A DNA stretch of 13,999 nucleotides from Hemicentrotus pulcherrimus (GCA_003118195.1 BEXV01002159.1:14571-28569); one strand, 5' to 3'; shown: positions 1-8,563, counted from the stretch's first letter. Translations and numbers: made by a program. The notes: generated by a model not told the origin, from the letters alone.

Positions 1-380
1 TTCAAGATTACAAATAAATGACATGTGCCAAACAATTTTGGAAGAAAATGTGTACTGGCTGAGTAATGAGCATAGAAAGACAAGGAAATCAAGGTAGTAC
101 TAGCCCCAACTATTTGTGTTGTCCCATATGTAGCTTTCTGTGTACAGTGTTTGTTACTTTACCAAGACTTGGCCAAATTTATTGTGATTTTGATGACTCC
201 AGAACCTTGCAGTGCAAACAAATACTTACAGTGTACATGCTACATGATAAACTGTTTCTGATCCATTCCACACCTTTTCTTTCACAATGCAATCGCATTA
301 CCAAAACTCACCTTTATCTTTAAGCTGAAATAATGTAAAGGTGAACTTGATAATGTGTAAAAAGGGTACTGAATTTCATC

Positions 381-412
381 TTGCTATTAAAAAACTGATT
401 TGCTATTAAAAA
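381..412 (+). repeat. 19-bp direct duplication
   Basis: TTGCTATTAAAAA occurs at 381-393 and again at 400-412, so the period is 19 bp. It is a small local tandem duplication in intron sequence with no known role. Confidence 0.7.
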
Positions 413-428
413 ATAATGACGAACAGAC

Positions 429-483
429 GTGAAATTTTATTTCACACTATTATACCAAGATAATGAACAAAGATTTGTTCATT
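429..483. repeat. Two adjacent perfect hairpins
   Basis: GTGAAAT-TTT-ATTTCAC (429-445) is a 7-bp stem with a 3-nt loop. AATGAACAAA-GA-TTTGTTCATT (462-483) is a 10-bp stem with a 2-nt centre. Both are perfect inverted repeats about 120-175 bp before the exon A acceptor. They may be the remains of a small foldback element or chance AT-rich palindromes. Confidence 0.55.
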
Positions 484-602
484 TTGAAAAACATACTGTT
501 AGTAGTGCTAGAAATACTATGAAAGTCAATGAATTTAGTTTAAATTATGCTGTTTACTATTTTAAAAAAATGTAAAAACTGTGCATTCTCCTTTTATTTC
601 AG

Positions 603-742
603 TTGTATGACAAGATCCGTCGGTCAGAACAGAAGCACAAGGTAGCGCTGGAAGTATTGAGCTACCATGCTATGTGTGTGGATAATGAGTTCAAGGACCT
701 TAGGAACATGCCTCTTCCAGACCCTATGCCTGACATAGCAAG
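603..742 (+). CDS. PDE exon A: linker helix before the catalytic domain
   Basis: The exon is 140 nt and follows a pyrimidine-rich acceptor ending in tttcag. It ends at ag|gtaaac, leaving two bases (AG) of a split arginine codon. It encodes about 46 residues starting [21 protein letters not shown] and ending [11 protein letters not shown]. In PDE10A a very similar segment (LYEK, then KVAMEVLCYH) joins the second GAF domain to the catalytic domain; its charged, helical character fits the linker that relays GAF state to catalysis. The frame is chosen because only this one is open across the exon and it continues into the next exon. The previous exon, carrying GAF-B, must lie upstream of position 1, because nothing at 1-602 looks coding. 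Confidence 0.9.
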
Positions 743-3700
743 GTAAACCAAATGCCCTTCTGGTACCACAGGCACCTCAAGGCACCATTAATGTTGATGT
801 GTGTGTATGTATCTAAATACCTATCATACCTCACAAGATGTTAAGAGAAAGAGATGCGATGAAATTGGCAACAATAGTCGAATTTGACTAATAGCCATTT
901 ATAATACCAAAAGAAGAAGAAGAAGAAGAAGTTCAGGTATTGTCTTGTATCAGACTGAAATGATGAGTTAAAGGTATCATTTATAATGCATTTTAACCAA
1001 ATATGGCCTAATAATTAATACAGCTCAAATTTGTCTTTGTTCAACTCTACAGATATGACTTCTCACCTTGGGGTCTAGATGAAGAAGCTAAACCTCTCTA
1101 TGTTCTGTGTATGTTTAAGGACATGTTTGAACTTAACAAGTAAGTCATCTCTATCTTGATTGTATGTCATCATCTTAAAACACCACCACCACCAACACCA
1201 ACACTATATAACATCTATTCCTAATCACCATCTTAAACGTGCCAAAGCAACACTATATTTTGAATATATTTGTTTAAAGTTAATGTTCATTTTTTTCTTC
1301 TTTCACTCTATGTCTTATGACTTGGATCCAATGTCACAGCTAAATGTATATATATCTACACTCTTTCAAAACAAAGGATTTGTGAATACCTAGAATTGCA
1401 ATTATGTAGCTCTTCTATTCAAAGTTGATGGATCTATTAGTAGTGAGGCTTTTTCTTCTAACAGATGTCTTGAGGAATCACATTTTCCCCCTTTCTAGAT
1501 AGATCATCATTCTCTTGGTACTAAAAAATATTACAAATGGTTATCTGCTACATGTAGTTGTAGATTTAAAATTCATATTCATTTTTTCAGTAAATCTTAA
1601 CTAGTTGAATCATTGCCTTAGAAATTAGAGATGTCACTCAAAGTAAAAGACACACAGCAGATGTGGGTCCCACCTGAGTAACATAAAGTAAAAGTTGTCT
1701 GTTTTGTGAATACAAAATGACAAAATGTATGTACCTCCTTATCTCAACATTCATTGTGTTCAATTGCCATCACTCTTTAAAATGCAAAGTACATTTTGTA
1801 TTTTTATCAATGTTGCTAACTTTAATTTATGCACCTTATTGAGAGTTCCATATATTCTCCATCATTTTTTTTTTGTCTTAATGTTGTTATATACGATCTC
1901 TCTTTGAATATCTCTTCACCATCTCATGTGCTTCATCTTTTTCATTCACCATTAGTTCTTTATATTACAGTGTACATCTTATTTTATTCTCAATCACTCC
2001 TTTATCTTATCTTCAAATTGTGAATTGAATATGAAAACTTATACAGAATCACTTAATTCTCCTATTCCTCCTTTTTATTTTAAGTTTAATGCTCTTATTT
2101 ACCATAATTTCTTAACATGTGTATCATCTTTAATCTTGAATTGCAACTCAAAATCCACCATCTTTAGTAATCATCACACTTTTATCTTGGATCCATTTGA
2201 CTCACCACTACTGCAGAAATGTATCTTCTACTTCTACTCGTTCTGTAACATACCTTTCATCGAATTCCAAATTTGCATATTTTTCCAGTTCACTATCACT
2301 CCTTCAATCTATCTTACCTCTTTTTCATTCACTACCACTCCTTTAACTTGCATGTAACGTTCATGTTATCTTCACCATCACTCTTCTTATTTATCTTTCA
2401 CTTAATCTTTACTTGCATCTCGTTCAACCACCATCAGTCTTTTAAATTAAATTCCCCTCAATTTTATCTTGCTTCTGGTTTATTTACCATCCCTCTTTCT
2501 ACCAATCTTTCACTTAATCTGCACTTGCATCTTCTTTATTCACCATCAATCTTTATACTTATCTTCCACTTAATCTTGACTTGCATCTTGTTCATTCACC
2601 ACCCTTCTAATTTGAATACTTATCTTCCACTTAATCTTGACTTGCATCTTGTTCATTCACCGCCCCTCTACTTTAAATACTTATCTTCCACTTAATCTTG
2701 ACTTGCATCTTGTTCATTCACCGCCCCTCTACTTTTATTTATCTTCCACTTAATCTTATCTAGCATCTTTTCCATTCACCGTCACTCTTTTTACTTATCT
2801 TCCTCTCAATCTTAGCTGGCATCTGTTCTTTTTACCATCAATCTTTTTACTTATCTTCCCCTCAATCTTAGCTGGCATCTGTTCTTTTTACCATCAATCT
2901 TTTTACTTATCTTCCCCTCAATCTTATCTTACATCTCATTTACTATCACACCTTTTGTTTTATTTATCTGCCACATAATCTTATCTTGCAACTTGTTCAT
3001 TCACAATCACTCTTTTTGCTTATCTTCCACTTAATCTTGGCTTGCATCTTGTTCACTCACCCTCACTCTTGTTCTCATTGGTATTGAACACAGTCCACCA
3101 CCAGGCCATCCTGAACATCAACAAAGGTATTCAACCAGAGAAGTAGAAGAAATTCAATCTTCAAAACCCTCTTTTTTTTGCAGTTTGTGTGGTTTTAGAA
3201 AAATTACCTCATTTTGATTTCACTTATCAGAGACCTGTAAGCTTTATAATTTTTCAAAATGTTGCAGGAATATTAAGTAAACTCAGTTAAGGGAATTCAG
3301 CTCATGTACAATTTAAATGAAAACATGCAAAGTAGTTAATCACTGGAATTGCTTTTAGAGATAGTGGGCAGTCCAATCGTTCATGAAATAAAAACTTTGT
3401 TCTTAATGCAGCAGATAGTATAGATGCATGTTTACTACACACAATGTTGCATTCTTAGAAATAAGTTTTTTTGTAATTTTTTTTTTATTTGGGGGGAGAA
3501 TAGGATAAAACAATAGCATGGTCTTTAAGCATTAGAGAATAATATACTTTGAGATTAAATATCTTTACTTGGCTTATTTCAAATCATATTTTTGTTAAGC
3601 CCCTTCATTATAATATTCACAGGCGGGAAAAGATAAAGCAGATCGCAATTAAGAATCAGGTCTCTGAAATTTTGCAATATAATCAGTTTTCATTAGAAAC

Positions 3701-4434
3701 TAACATAGTTAACAAAGTAGAATAGAGCTTGGAAATATGATTCAGTGTGGTGATGCCGTGACTAACATGTTTGATGATACAGATTCATTTAACCCCTGTC
3801 CAAAGACTTTATTGGACATCTAATGATTCAAGGATTAGCAAACAGGAGTAGGCCTAGACGTTAGACCAGCCCCTGGCCTGGTCAACATGTTTCGTTTTCA
3901 TTTATATTTTTCCATGTGAAGATAAAAAACAATATTATATAATCTGCAAAATATGAACATGTATAATGAGATATCTGAAGTTAAAGGATCATGAAAAGTA
4001 CATAAATGGCTTGTTGAAAATGACTCTTTTCACTTGCATAATCAATAATGACTTCTTTTGTATCTCTGCACTCTATACCCTTCTTCACAGTTTTTAAGCT
4101 TCCACTCTTGTTTAGAAATATAGGCTCGTAAGATTCATAAAGGAAAAGAGTAATTCATTTACTTACCCATCCCTTTTTTTAAAAACTTTCAAGTGAACCA
4201 AATGCATCACCGTATTAAACTCCTAAGAAAAAAGAACTGATGCTATTATACCCAGTTTGAACCAGATCACAAAAGAGTTGACTGTCAAGAAAACAATGAC
4301 ACATATTCATTTGTATTTCACTTTTTCCCAAGCACATTATTTTGAGATGCTCTTTGGAGCTACATATTGGCAGAAAAACATGTAGTTCTTTTTTCAGCTA
4401 TGCTTTGTTGATTTGCATTTTTTTTTTGCAAAAT

Positions 4435-4478
<44 letters not shown>

Positions 4479-7400
4479 NGTATTTTAAAAAGTGAAATTA
4501 TAAATTTAAAAAACGCCATTTGTTTTTTTATGTTATTATTTACAATGACTCTTTAGTTTTATTGAGTCCACATTCAGCCAGCCCGTTCAATTTATTCTTG
4601 AAATAAATAGGATAATAGAAATGTTGGAAACTATGATGCATGTTTAATAATAAGCTAACAGTAAACATTTCATAATTTGTCTGTTAGAGGCATTTTTTTT
4701 TTAATCTTTTTTTTATATCGCAAATATTTAATCTTCTGAAAGTAACGTTAACAACTTGGCTTTTTTTTTTCTCAAAGATTTAATTCTTATTTTGAATAGA
4801 TATGGATTTTAGAATATGCATGTTTGATTGTGTTTATAATGAAATGGTTTGGTTTGGGCTTGTGGTGACCTATTATGAATGGTTACATTTTTCTTTGTTC
4901 AAAATTATAATTGAAAAACAATTGAAAATGTAATGTTCATTAAGACAAGAAATTTAGATTTCATAATGAATTTGTGTTGTTTTAGGAGTAGGAAAATAGA
5001 TGTGCCAAGATATCAGTTCATAAATGATAAAAAAACAATGTAGGTTGCCCTATCCAATTTCTTTGGTTGAATATTTATATTGTAAATGAATTTTATGGAT
5101 ATTTCAAACTTGGAAAGGTGAGTACAAAATGATGTAAATATACAGTCATATACTTTATTTGTTAGTATCAAAGAAATTGGAGAAGATGTGAGGAACTCAT
5201 ACCTTCTCTTTTTGATAAGAGAGATATAAAATGCAAGTTGATAAGTACTGGATAATTATAAAGCCTGGTAGTAGGATATTAAGAATATATACATTAAATA
5301 TACTTACATGTATCCCCTGAAGTATGTGTATCAATCCTTGAACCTTTGCATCCAATCTGTGTAGCAGTCATGGAAAATATCATTGGAACATATGCAATTC
5401 AATTCATTTTGTGTCCCATTATACAGACAGTGAAAATCATATCAAAAAGAATATTCATTGAGTCATGTTTTAAATGGATGTACGAACTTAGTCTGAGCTG
5501 TGAAGTATTTGTGATGCACAATGACTCTCTTTAAATTCTGTGCAGGAGGGGCAGATCTAAAATTTTGTATGAAAAAAAGTTACATTTCGAAGAATTATTT
5601 GACAAGCTCCGCCCCCCCCCTCCTAACCCTCCCCAACCACAGATATCAATTAATCAACACATTTCCATTTCTTTTTAGTCAAAAATTTAAAAGGGGGTGA
5701 CATCTTATTGTTGGCCTTAAAGTATGTTTGTAAATAAAGTAAATAAAATGTGTTTTTGAAAAGTGGGAGGGGCCAGTTGACCCCCTCCCTCTCCCCCTTC
5801 CCTCATCCACCAGTGCTGTTAAGAGTATCCAATATCTTCCAAACGTTCTTTGTATGGTTTGTGTGTATACTAGGTTTGACTATGATGAGCTGTGTCGTTT
5901 CATCTTAACGGTGAGGAAGAACTACCGCAGAGTGCCCTACCATAACTGGACCCACGCCTTCTCCGTCGCTCACAGTGTATACACCATGATCATGACGGGA
6001 CAAGGACAAGTCTTTAATCCATTAGAGGTAGTAACATTAGTGCTGTCTTCTTAAAGTGACTCTGTAACATTGCCTCAGATTCTGAAACAAAATCCTGGAT
6101 TTAGCTCATGCTGCAATCATAATTATTGTATTACAATGATATATGGTACATAAAAGTATCAGTAGCTGTCAGGAACCCCACAACTTTTACAAGTCGATCG
6201 CCTGTCTGATAATCAAGTTGTTTATGATTGGAAATCAAAAAAAAAAAATTTTTTTTTTCTTTTAACAGTTCTTATTACACTGAAGTCTAATGGGGAAAAT
6301 GAGTACCGGTTGGTCAAACCGGTCACACAAAGTTTTTTATCTATTTGTGGCACTTCATTATCATTTTGAAATGCAATTTTTTTTAGGGCTTTAATATTAC
6401 ACAATATTACAGACACTGATAACACGTAGGGCCATGCATCTCGTATTACCATCGTGAAACGATGCCTTTAACCGATGCAAGTTTGGTCAAAGTTTTACAC
6501 AATTTTGAATAAATAAGGGTTCCTTAATAGAGTTAGCTCCAGATATTGGATCCAATTTGTAAAATCATTCTTACAATTCTCTTTACATACATGTGGTTAA
6601 AAACAAATCAAAATGTATTGTGAATAAACTAGTGTGAATAACAATCACAAAATGACTAACAAAGCAAGCTAATTTGTATATGAAAACAGTGAAAATAAAT
6701 TCCACTATATCTATATTGTCAATTTACAGATTGTAATTTTGTTTCAATTGAATTGTTCTTATTTATGAAAGGCGCAATGTACATTAGAAGCAATTTCACT
6801 CAGATTTCTCCGTGATTTTCGCTCATTCTGCTCATTTAGTATGTTTAATTCATAGACTTCTGGATCTAAAAAATATTTTGTTTTGTTGACATTCTTTTTA
6901 CATTCCACTAGCCTAAACTTTACCATAACACAATGTCTATTCACAATTATTTTGAAAGATGTTTCCTGGAATGAAGCTTTAGTGCAAGTATTCAAGTTAT
7001 CTTGGACTTTAATTGCTAACCCCGAGAATTTTACAATTTTGCATGTACACAGGTCAGATGATATTGTATTTCATACATCATAATTGTATTCTTTGACCCT
7101 ATTTTCAACCTTTGAGCCTATTTTCAACCTTTGACCCCGTCCAGGCCTTGGCTCTGTTTGTAGCCTGTCTGTGCCATGATCTTGATCATCGAGGTAAGAA
7201 CAATGCTTTCATGGTGAACACAGCCTCACCCTTAGCGTCGGTCTACTCTACCTCAACCATGGAGCACCATCACTTCAACATGACCATCACTATCCTCCAG
7301 GTAATAGTAATGATAATAGGCATTTATATAGCGCCCTCTATCTAGACAATTCTATGCCAAGGCGCATGATATAGATACAAATAATAATATTACATGGCTT

Positions 7401-7811
7401 TGTTTTTGTGTGATACAAAAATGTACTGCACTCGCTATGACAATAATATCATAGCTCGAGCAATATATTCTTGTATCTAAAGATACCTTAGATCTTTTCT
7501 TGTTTGCTTATTGGATTCAACTAGTTTCAACTCTTCTTTATGTAGCCCTCTCATACCTTTTCATCTCTTCCATTTATCATCATTTTTTTTTTTTTATAAT
7601 TTTTTTAAATACATACATACATATTCACTACGCTACAGAATGACGGTCATAACATCTTCAAGCACCTTTCATCGGAGGAATACAAGCAAGTCCTGGGTGA
7701 TATCAGACATGCTATCCTAGCTACTGACCTGGCCCTCTTCTTCCCTAACAAAGCCAAGCTCAAGAAGATTGTAGAAGAGAAGAACTTCTCATGGGATAAC
7801 CAGGAACACAG
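603..7811 (+). CDS. Partial PDE10A-like cyclic nucleotide phosphodiesterase gene, five internal exons
   Basis: Joined exons 603-742, 1053-1139, 5874-6027, 7145-7300 and 7639-7811 give one uninterrupted reading frame of about 236 residues, with splice phases matching at all four junctions (2, 2, 0, 0). Class I PDEs hydrolyse cAMP and/or cGMP to the 5'-monophosphate using two metal ions held by an HD-type domain. Visible signatures in order are [58 protein letters not shown] and ATDLALFF. From memory of the family, [17 protein letters not shown] and STSTME followed by HHF point to PDE10A rather than PDE5, PDE11 or PDE2, which differ in the STSTME stretch. The first metal-ligand histidine motif and the HD pair are present. 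The later TxCDL aspartate, the invariant glutamine, the C-terminus, the N-terminal GAF domains and the start codon all lie outside the window. Exons are visibly richer in G+C than the introns. The subfamily call (PDE10 versus PDE11) is less certain than the superfamily call. Confidence 0.93.
743..1052 (+). other. Intron between exons A and B
   Basis: This 310-bp intron runs from gtaaac to a tcaactctacag acceptor. It holds a short (AAG)n microsatellite and otherwise AT-rich unique-looking sequence. No other feature is visible. Confidence 0.85.
909..931 (+). repeat. (AAG)n microsatellite
   Basis: About seven consecutive AAG units form a purine-only trinucleotide tract inside the first intron. 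Confidence 0.85.
1053..1139 (+). CDS. PDE exon B: N-terminal helices of the catalytic domain
   Basis: This 87-nt exon has acceptor ctctacag| and donor aacaa|gtaagt, a near-consensus 5' splice site. The first base completes the arginine codon from the previous exon, and the last two bases (AA) begin a lysine codon. It encodes [20 protein letters not shown] followed by MFKDMFELN. This corresponds to the variable stretch ahead of the first conserved PDE helix, where PDE10A also has an aromatic-rich segment of nearly the same length ending a few residues before LCRF. Sequence is less conserved here than in the following exons, so the assignment rests on the intact phase, the strong splice sites and the perfect join to FDYDELCRF. 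Confidence 0.87.
1181..1204 (+). repeat. CCA-rich simple repeat
   Basis: A short run of CAC/ACC units followed by CAACAC variants starts 40 bp after the exon B donor. Confidence 0.7.
2390..3080 (+). repeat. Degenerate 56-61 bp pyrimidine-rich minisatellite
   Basis: The phrase TATCTTCCACTTAATCTT and close variants recur at about 2392, 2503, 2560, 2621, 2682, 2740, 2796, 2852, 2908, 2965 and 3021. Spacings are mostly 56-58 bp, with a 61-bp form at 2560-2682; the 111-bp gap after 2392 fits two diverged units. Each unit also carries a TTGCATCTTGTTCATTCACC-like block. Weaker similarity extends upstream to about 1830. The + strand is strongly T/C-rich. Long open frames across it (for example 2025-2357 and 2273-2695) arise because the pyrimidine-rich strand rarely makes stop codons; they are not treated as genes. 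Confidence 0.88.
4438..4479 (+). repeat. 41-base T homopolymer followed by an ambiguous base
   Basis: T occupies 4438-4478 without interruption and position 4479 is N. On the other strand this is a poly(A), which could mark the tail of an old retroposon, but no adjacent retroposon body or target duplication is evident. The N suggests the run length is uncertain in the assembly. Confidence 0.9.
5545..5815. repeat. C/G-rich low-complexity segment, possible transposable-element debris
   Basis: The segment opens with GGAGGGGCAGATCTAAAATT, carries a C9 run and further C-rich sequence near 5611-5638, then AAAGGGGGTGACATC, and closes with GGGAGGGGCC and CCCCCTCCCTCTCCCCC at 5765-5801. Composition contrasts sharply with the AT-rich surroundings. 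G-rich then C-rich blocks around an AT core resemble worn TE copies seen in invertebrate genomes, but I cannot assign a family. Confidence 0.45.
5874..6027 (+). CDS. PDE exon C: catalytic general-acid histidine and first metal ligand (YHNWTH)
   Basis: The exon is 154 nt, with acceptor tatactag| and donor gag|gtagta. The first G completes lysine with AA from exon B, and the end is in phase 0. It encodes [20 protein letters not shown], then [19 protein letters not shown] and the tail [12 protein letters not shown]. In class I PDEs the histidine of YHNW acts as proton donor to the leaving group, and the histidine two residues after the tryptophan is a metal ligand (H525 and H529 in human PDE10A numbering). 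Both are intact. From YHNW to CHD in the next exon there is one residue more than in human PDE10A, in the loop around TGQGQ. The open frame extends upstream into the intron and downstream for about nine codons beyond the donor; those extensions are intronic. Confidence 0.95.
6237..6258. repeat. A12-T10 self-complementary tract
   Basis: Twelve A (6237-6248) are followed directly by ten T (6249-6258), which can fold back on itself or cruciform. It is a low-complexity feature and prone to sequencing error. Confidence 0.85.
6305..6323. repeat. Perfect 7-bp hairpin ACCGGTT-GGTCA-AACCGGT
   Basis: This is a 7-bp stem with a 5-nt loop, unusually GC-rich for this intron and 47 bp after the A/T palindrome. 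It may belong to a small mobile element spanning part of 6160-6470, whose ends I cannot define. Confidence 0.5.
7091..7134 (+). repeat. 19-bp tandem repeat at the exon D acceptor
   Basis: CTTTGACCCTATTTTCAAC (7091-7109) is followed by CTTTGAGCCTATTTTCAAC (7110-7128), one mismatch, and by the start of a third copy, CTTTGACCC (7129-7137). The array ends only about 10 bp before exon D, so it supplies the polypyrimidine tract and probably the branch-point region for splicing into the HD-motif exon. Confidence 0.85.
7145..7300 (+). CDS. PDE exon D: HD metal-binding motif (CHDLDHRG)
   Basis: This exon is 156 nt (52 codons), phase 0 at both ends, with acceptor ccgtccag| and donor ctccag|gtaata. It encodes [20 protein letters not shown], then [19 protein letters not shown] and [13 protein letters not shown]. 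The adjacent His-Asp in CHDLDHRG are the metal-ligand pair that names the HD superfamily, and the following DHRG is invariant in PDEs. [10 protein letters not shown] matches the PDE10A pattern best. The residue after HRG is lysine, where mammalian PDEs usually have threonine, valine or phenylalanine; that codon lies in a GAGGTAAGA string that itself looks like a splice donor. The acceptor region carries a 19-bp tandem duplication, and a dispersed-repeat fragment starts about 15 bp after the donor. Confidence 0.96.
7301..7638 (+). other. Intron between exons D and E
   Basis: This 338-bp intron runs from gtaata to cgctacag. Its first 90 bp are a dispersed-repeat-like fragment. Near its end it has a T13 run at 7583-7595 and a (CATA)n tract at about 7611-7623. 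The open frame at 7511-7720 is in the wrong frame for exon E and is not a gene. Confidence 0.85.
7303..7390. mobile_element. SINE/MITE-like repeat fragment with TATATAGCGCC motif
   Basis: An imperfect (TAA/GAT)n lead is followed by AGGCATTTATATAGCGCC, then a short spacer, AAGGCGC and a trailing ATAATAATATT. GCGCC and GGCGC form inverted arms 32 bp apart, and AT-rich trinucleotide tracts border both sides. This arrangement resembles abundant short interspersed repeats of marine invertebrates, recalled as a pattern rather than a named family. No full-length element or target duplication is defined. Confidence 0.45.
7639..7811 (+). CDS. PDE exon E: GHNIF to ATDLALFF helices of the catalytic domain
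   Basis: The exon is 173 nt, with acceptor cgctacag| and donor cacag|gtaaga, starting in phase 0 and ending after two bases of an arginine codon. It encodes [20 protein letters not shown], then [19 protein letters not shown] and [30 protein letters not shown] and ILATDLAL are conserved core elements of PDE catalytic domains, and the final HR leads into the next helix, which in relatives carries the TxCDL metal-ligand aspartate. That next exon is not in the remaining 6.2 kb, so it lies beyond position 13999. An antisense open frame over this exon (7907-7647) is only a shadow. Confidence 0.95.
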
Positions 7812-8563
7812 GTAAGATTGGAGGGGCAAGAGAAAGAGGGAGGGTGTCAAATCATTTTTGGATGGAATATTGATTCCACCATTAAACCATGGGTGACTTG
7901 AAGCCATTTGCTTTCCTTCATACCACTTGGATGTATTTTACTTGAAGGAAAAACAATGCTCTAAAAGCTTTATACTATATTCAAGCAGCTGCAAATGATC
8001 CCTCTATTGCACTGAATAGTCCATATAACAGGCCTAAAATTTATTATTTTGATCAAGCCGAACCAAGTCTTTTTCACATTTAAAGAGAAGAAAACAATCA
8101 CAAAAACCTCTATAACTAAATGATATTTTCATGCACATGTAGCTTTTCAAAGTATGCCTGGAAAAAAGGTAACATTAGAATTGATGAAATCAAATAAGAA
8201 AAAGCACCAATGAAAGAATCCCTGTAAATATCAAATAATTAATTTCATGATAAAATAATATACTATTCAAATTCAACTGTTTATTCTTAAGCTGATTTCT
8301 TCAGATAAATTGTAAATCTGATATATTCTAAGCCTTCCAGAGTTATGAAGGTAAAGGGCTTCAAGTCATGCATGGAAATGTAGTGGGATTTTTTTCTTCA
8401 AAGTAAATAATGCTAATACTTTTACGAAGTGGTAACAAGTTAAGATGTGAGAAATACGTGTGATGAGAGATCAAACTCATTTGATTGGAGTGGGAGAAAA
8501 TTTCACTTTCTTTAAGCCTGTTTCATCCATAGGGATAACCTTTAGTGTGACCCCTGTGTCAAA

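Larger units (their letters stand above)
1..602 (+). other. 3' part of the upstream PDE intron
   Basis: This AT-rich sequence ends in the acceptor of exon A (cttttatttcag). The open frame at 66-323 has no recognisable protein features and no coding-like composition, so I treat it as chance. The stretch contains a short 19-bp direct duplication (381-412) and two neighbouring hairpins (429-445 and 462-483). No exon for the expected GAF-B region is seen. Confidence 0.8.
1140..5873 (+). other. Large intron between exons B and C
   Basis: The intron spans 4.7 kb from gtaagt to tatactag. The protein reads directly from exon B to exon C (ELN-K-FDYDEL) with phases 2/2, so no constitutive exon is needed inside. 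Contents: a short CCA-rich tract (1181-1204), a long pyrimidine-rich region that becomes a 56-61 bp minisatellite (about 2390-3080), two exon-like segments (3094-3126 and 3623-3659), a 41-T run ending in N (4438-4479) and a C/G-rich block (5545-5815). Stretches 1205-1800, 3130-4430 and 4480-5540 are AT-rich with no recognisable gene. Confidence 0.85.
6028..7144 (+). other. Intron between exons C and D
   Basis: This 1117-bp intron runs from gtagta to ccgtccag. It contains an A12/T10 palindromic tract, an ACCGGTT hairpin and a 19-bp tandem repeat at its 3' end. Open frames on both strands between 6222 and 7083 are unsupported: they have no domain features, and one overlaps the other antisense. 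Confidence 0.85.

Noticed and set aside
66..323. 85-codon open frame in the first intron segment
   Set aside because: No domain, composition like surrounding intron, and it does not join exon A in frame with a splice donor I can support.
2025..2695. Two overlapping open frames of 110 and 140 codons
   Set aside because: They lie over the pyrimidine-rich region and minisatellite, where stops are rare on one strand; translations are low-complexity S/F/H/L strings.
3227..3667. Perfect 11-bp inverted repeat TCAGAGACCTG / CAGGTCTCTGA, 441 bp apart, as a possible transposon border
   Set aside because: Similarity stops abruptly outside the 11 bp, no target duplication is visible, and an 11-bp match is expected by chance somewhere in a window this size.
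7647..7907. 86-codon minus-strand open frame
   Set aside because: It is the antisense shadow of exon E, whose + strand product is clearly a PDE segment.
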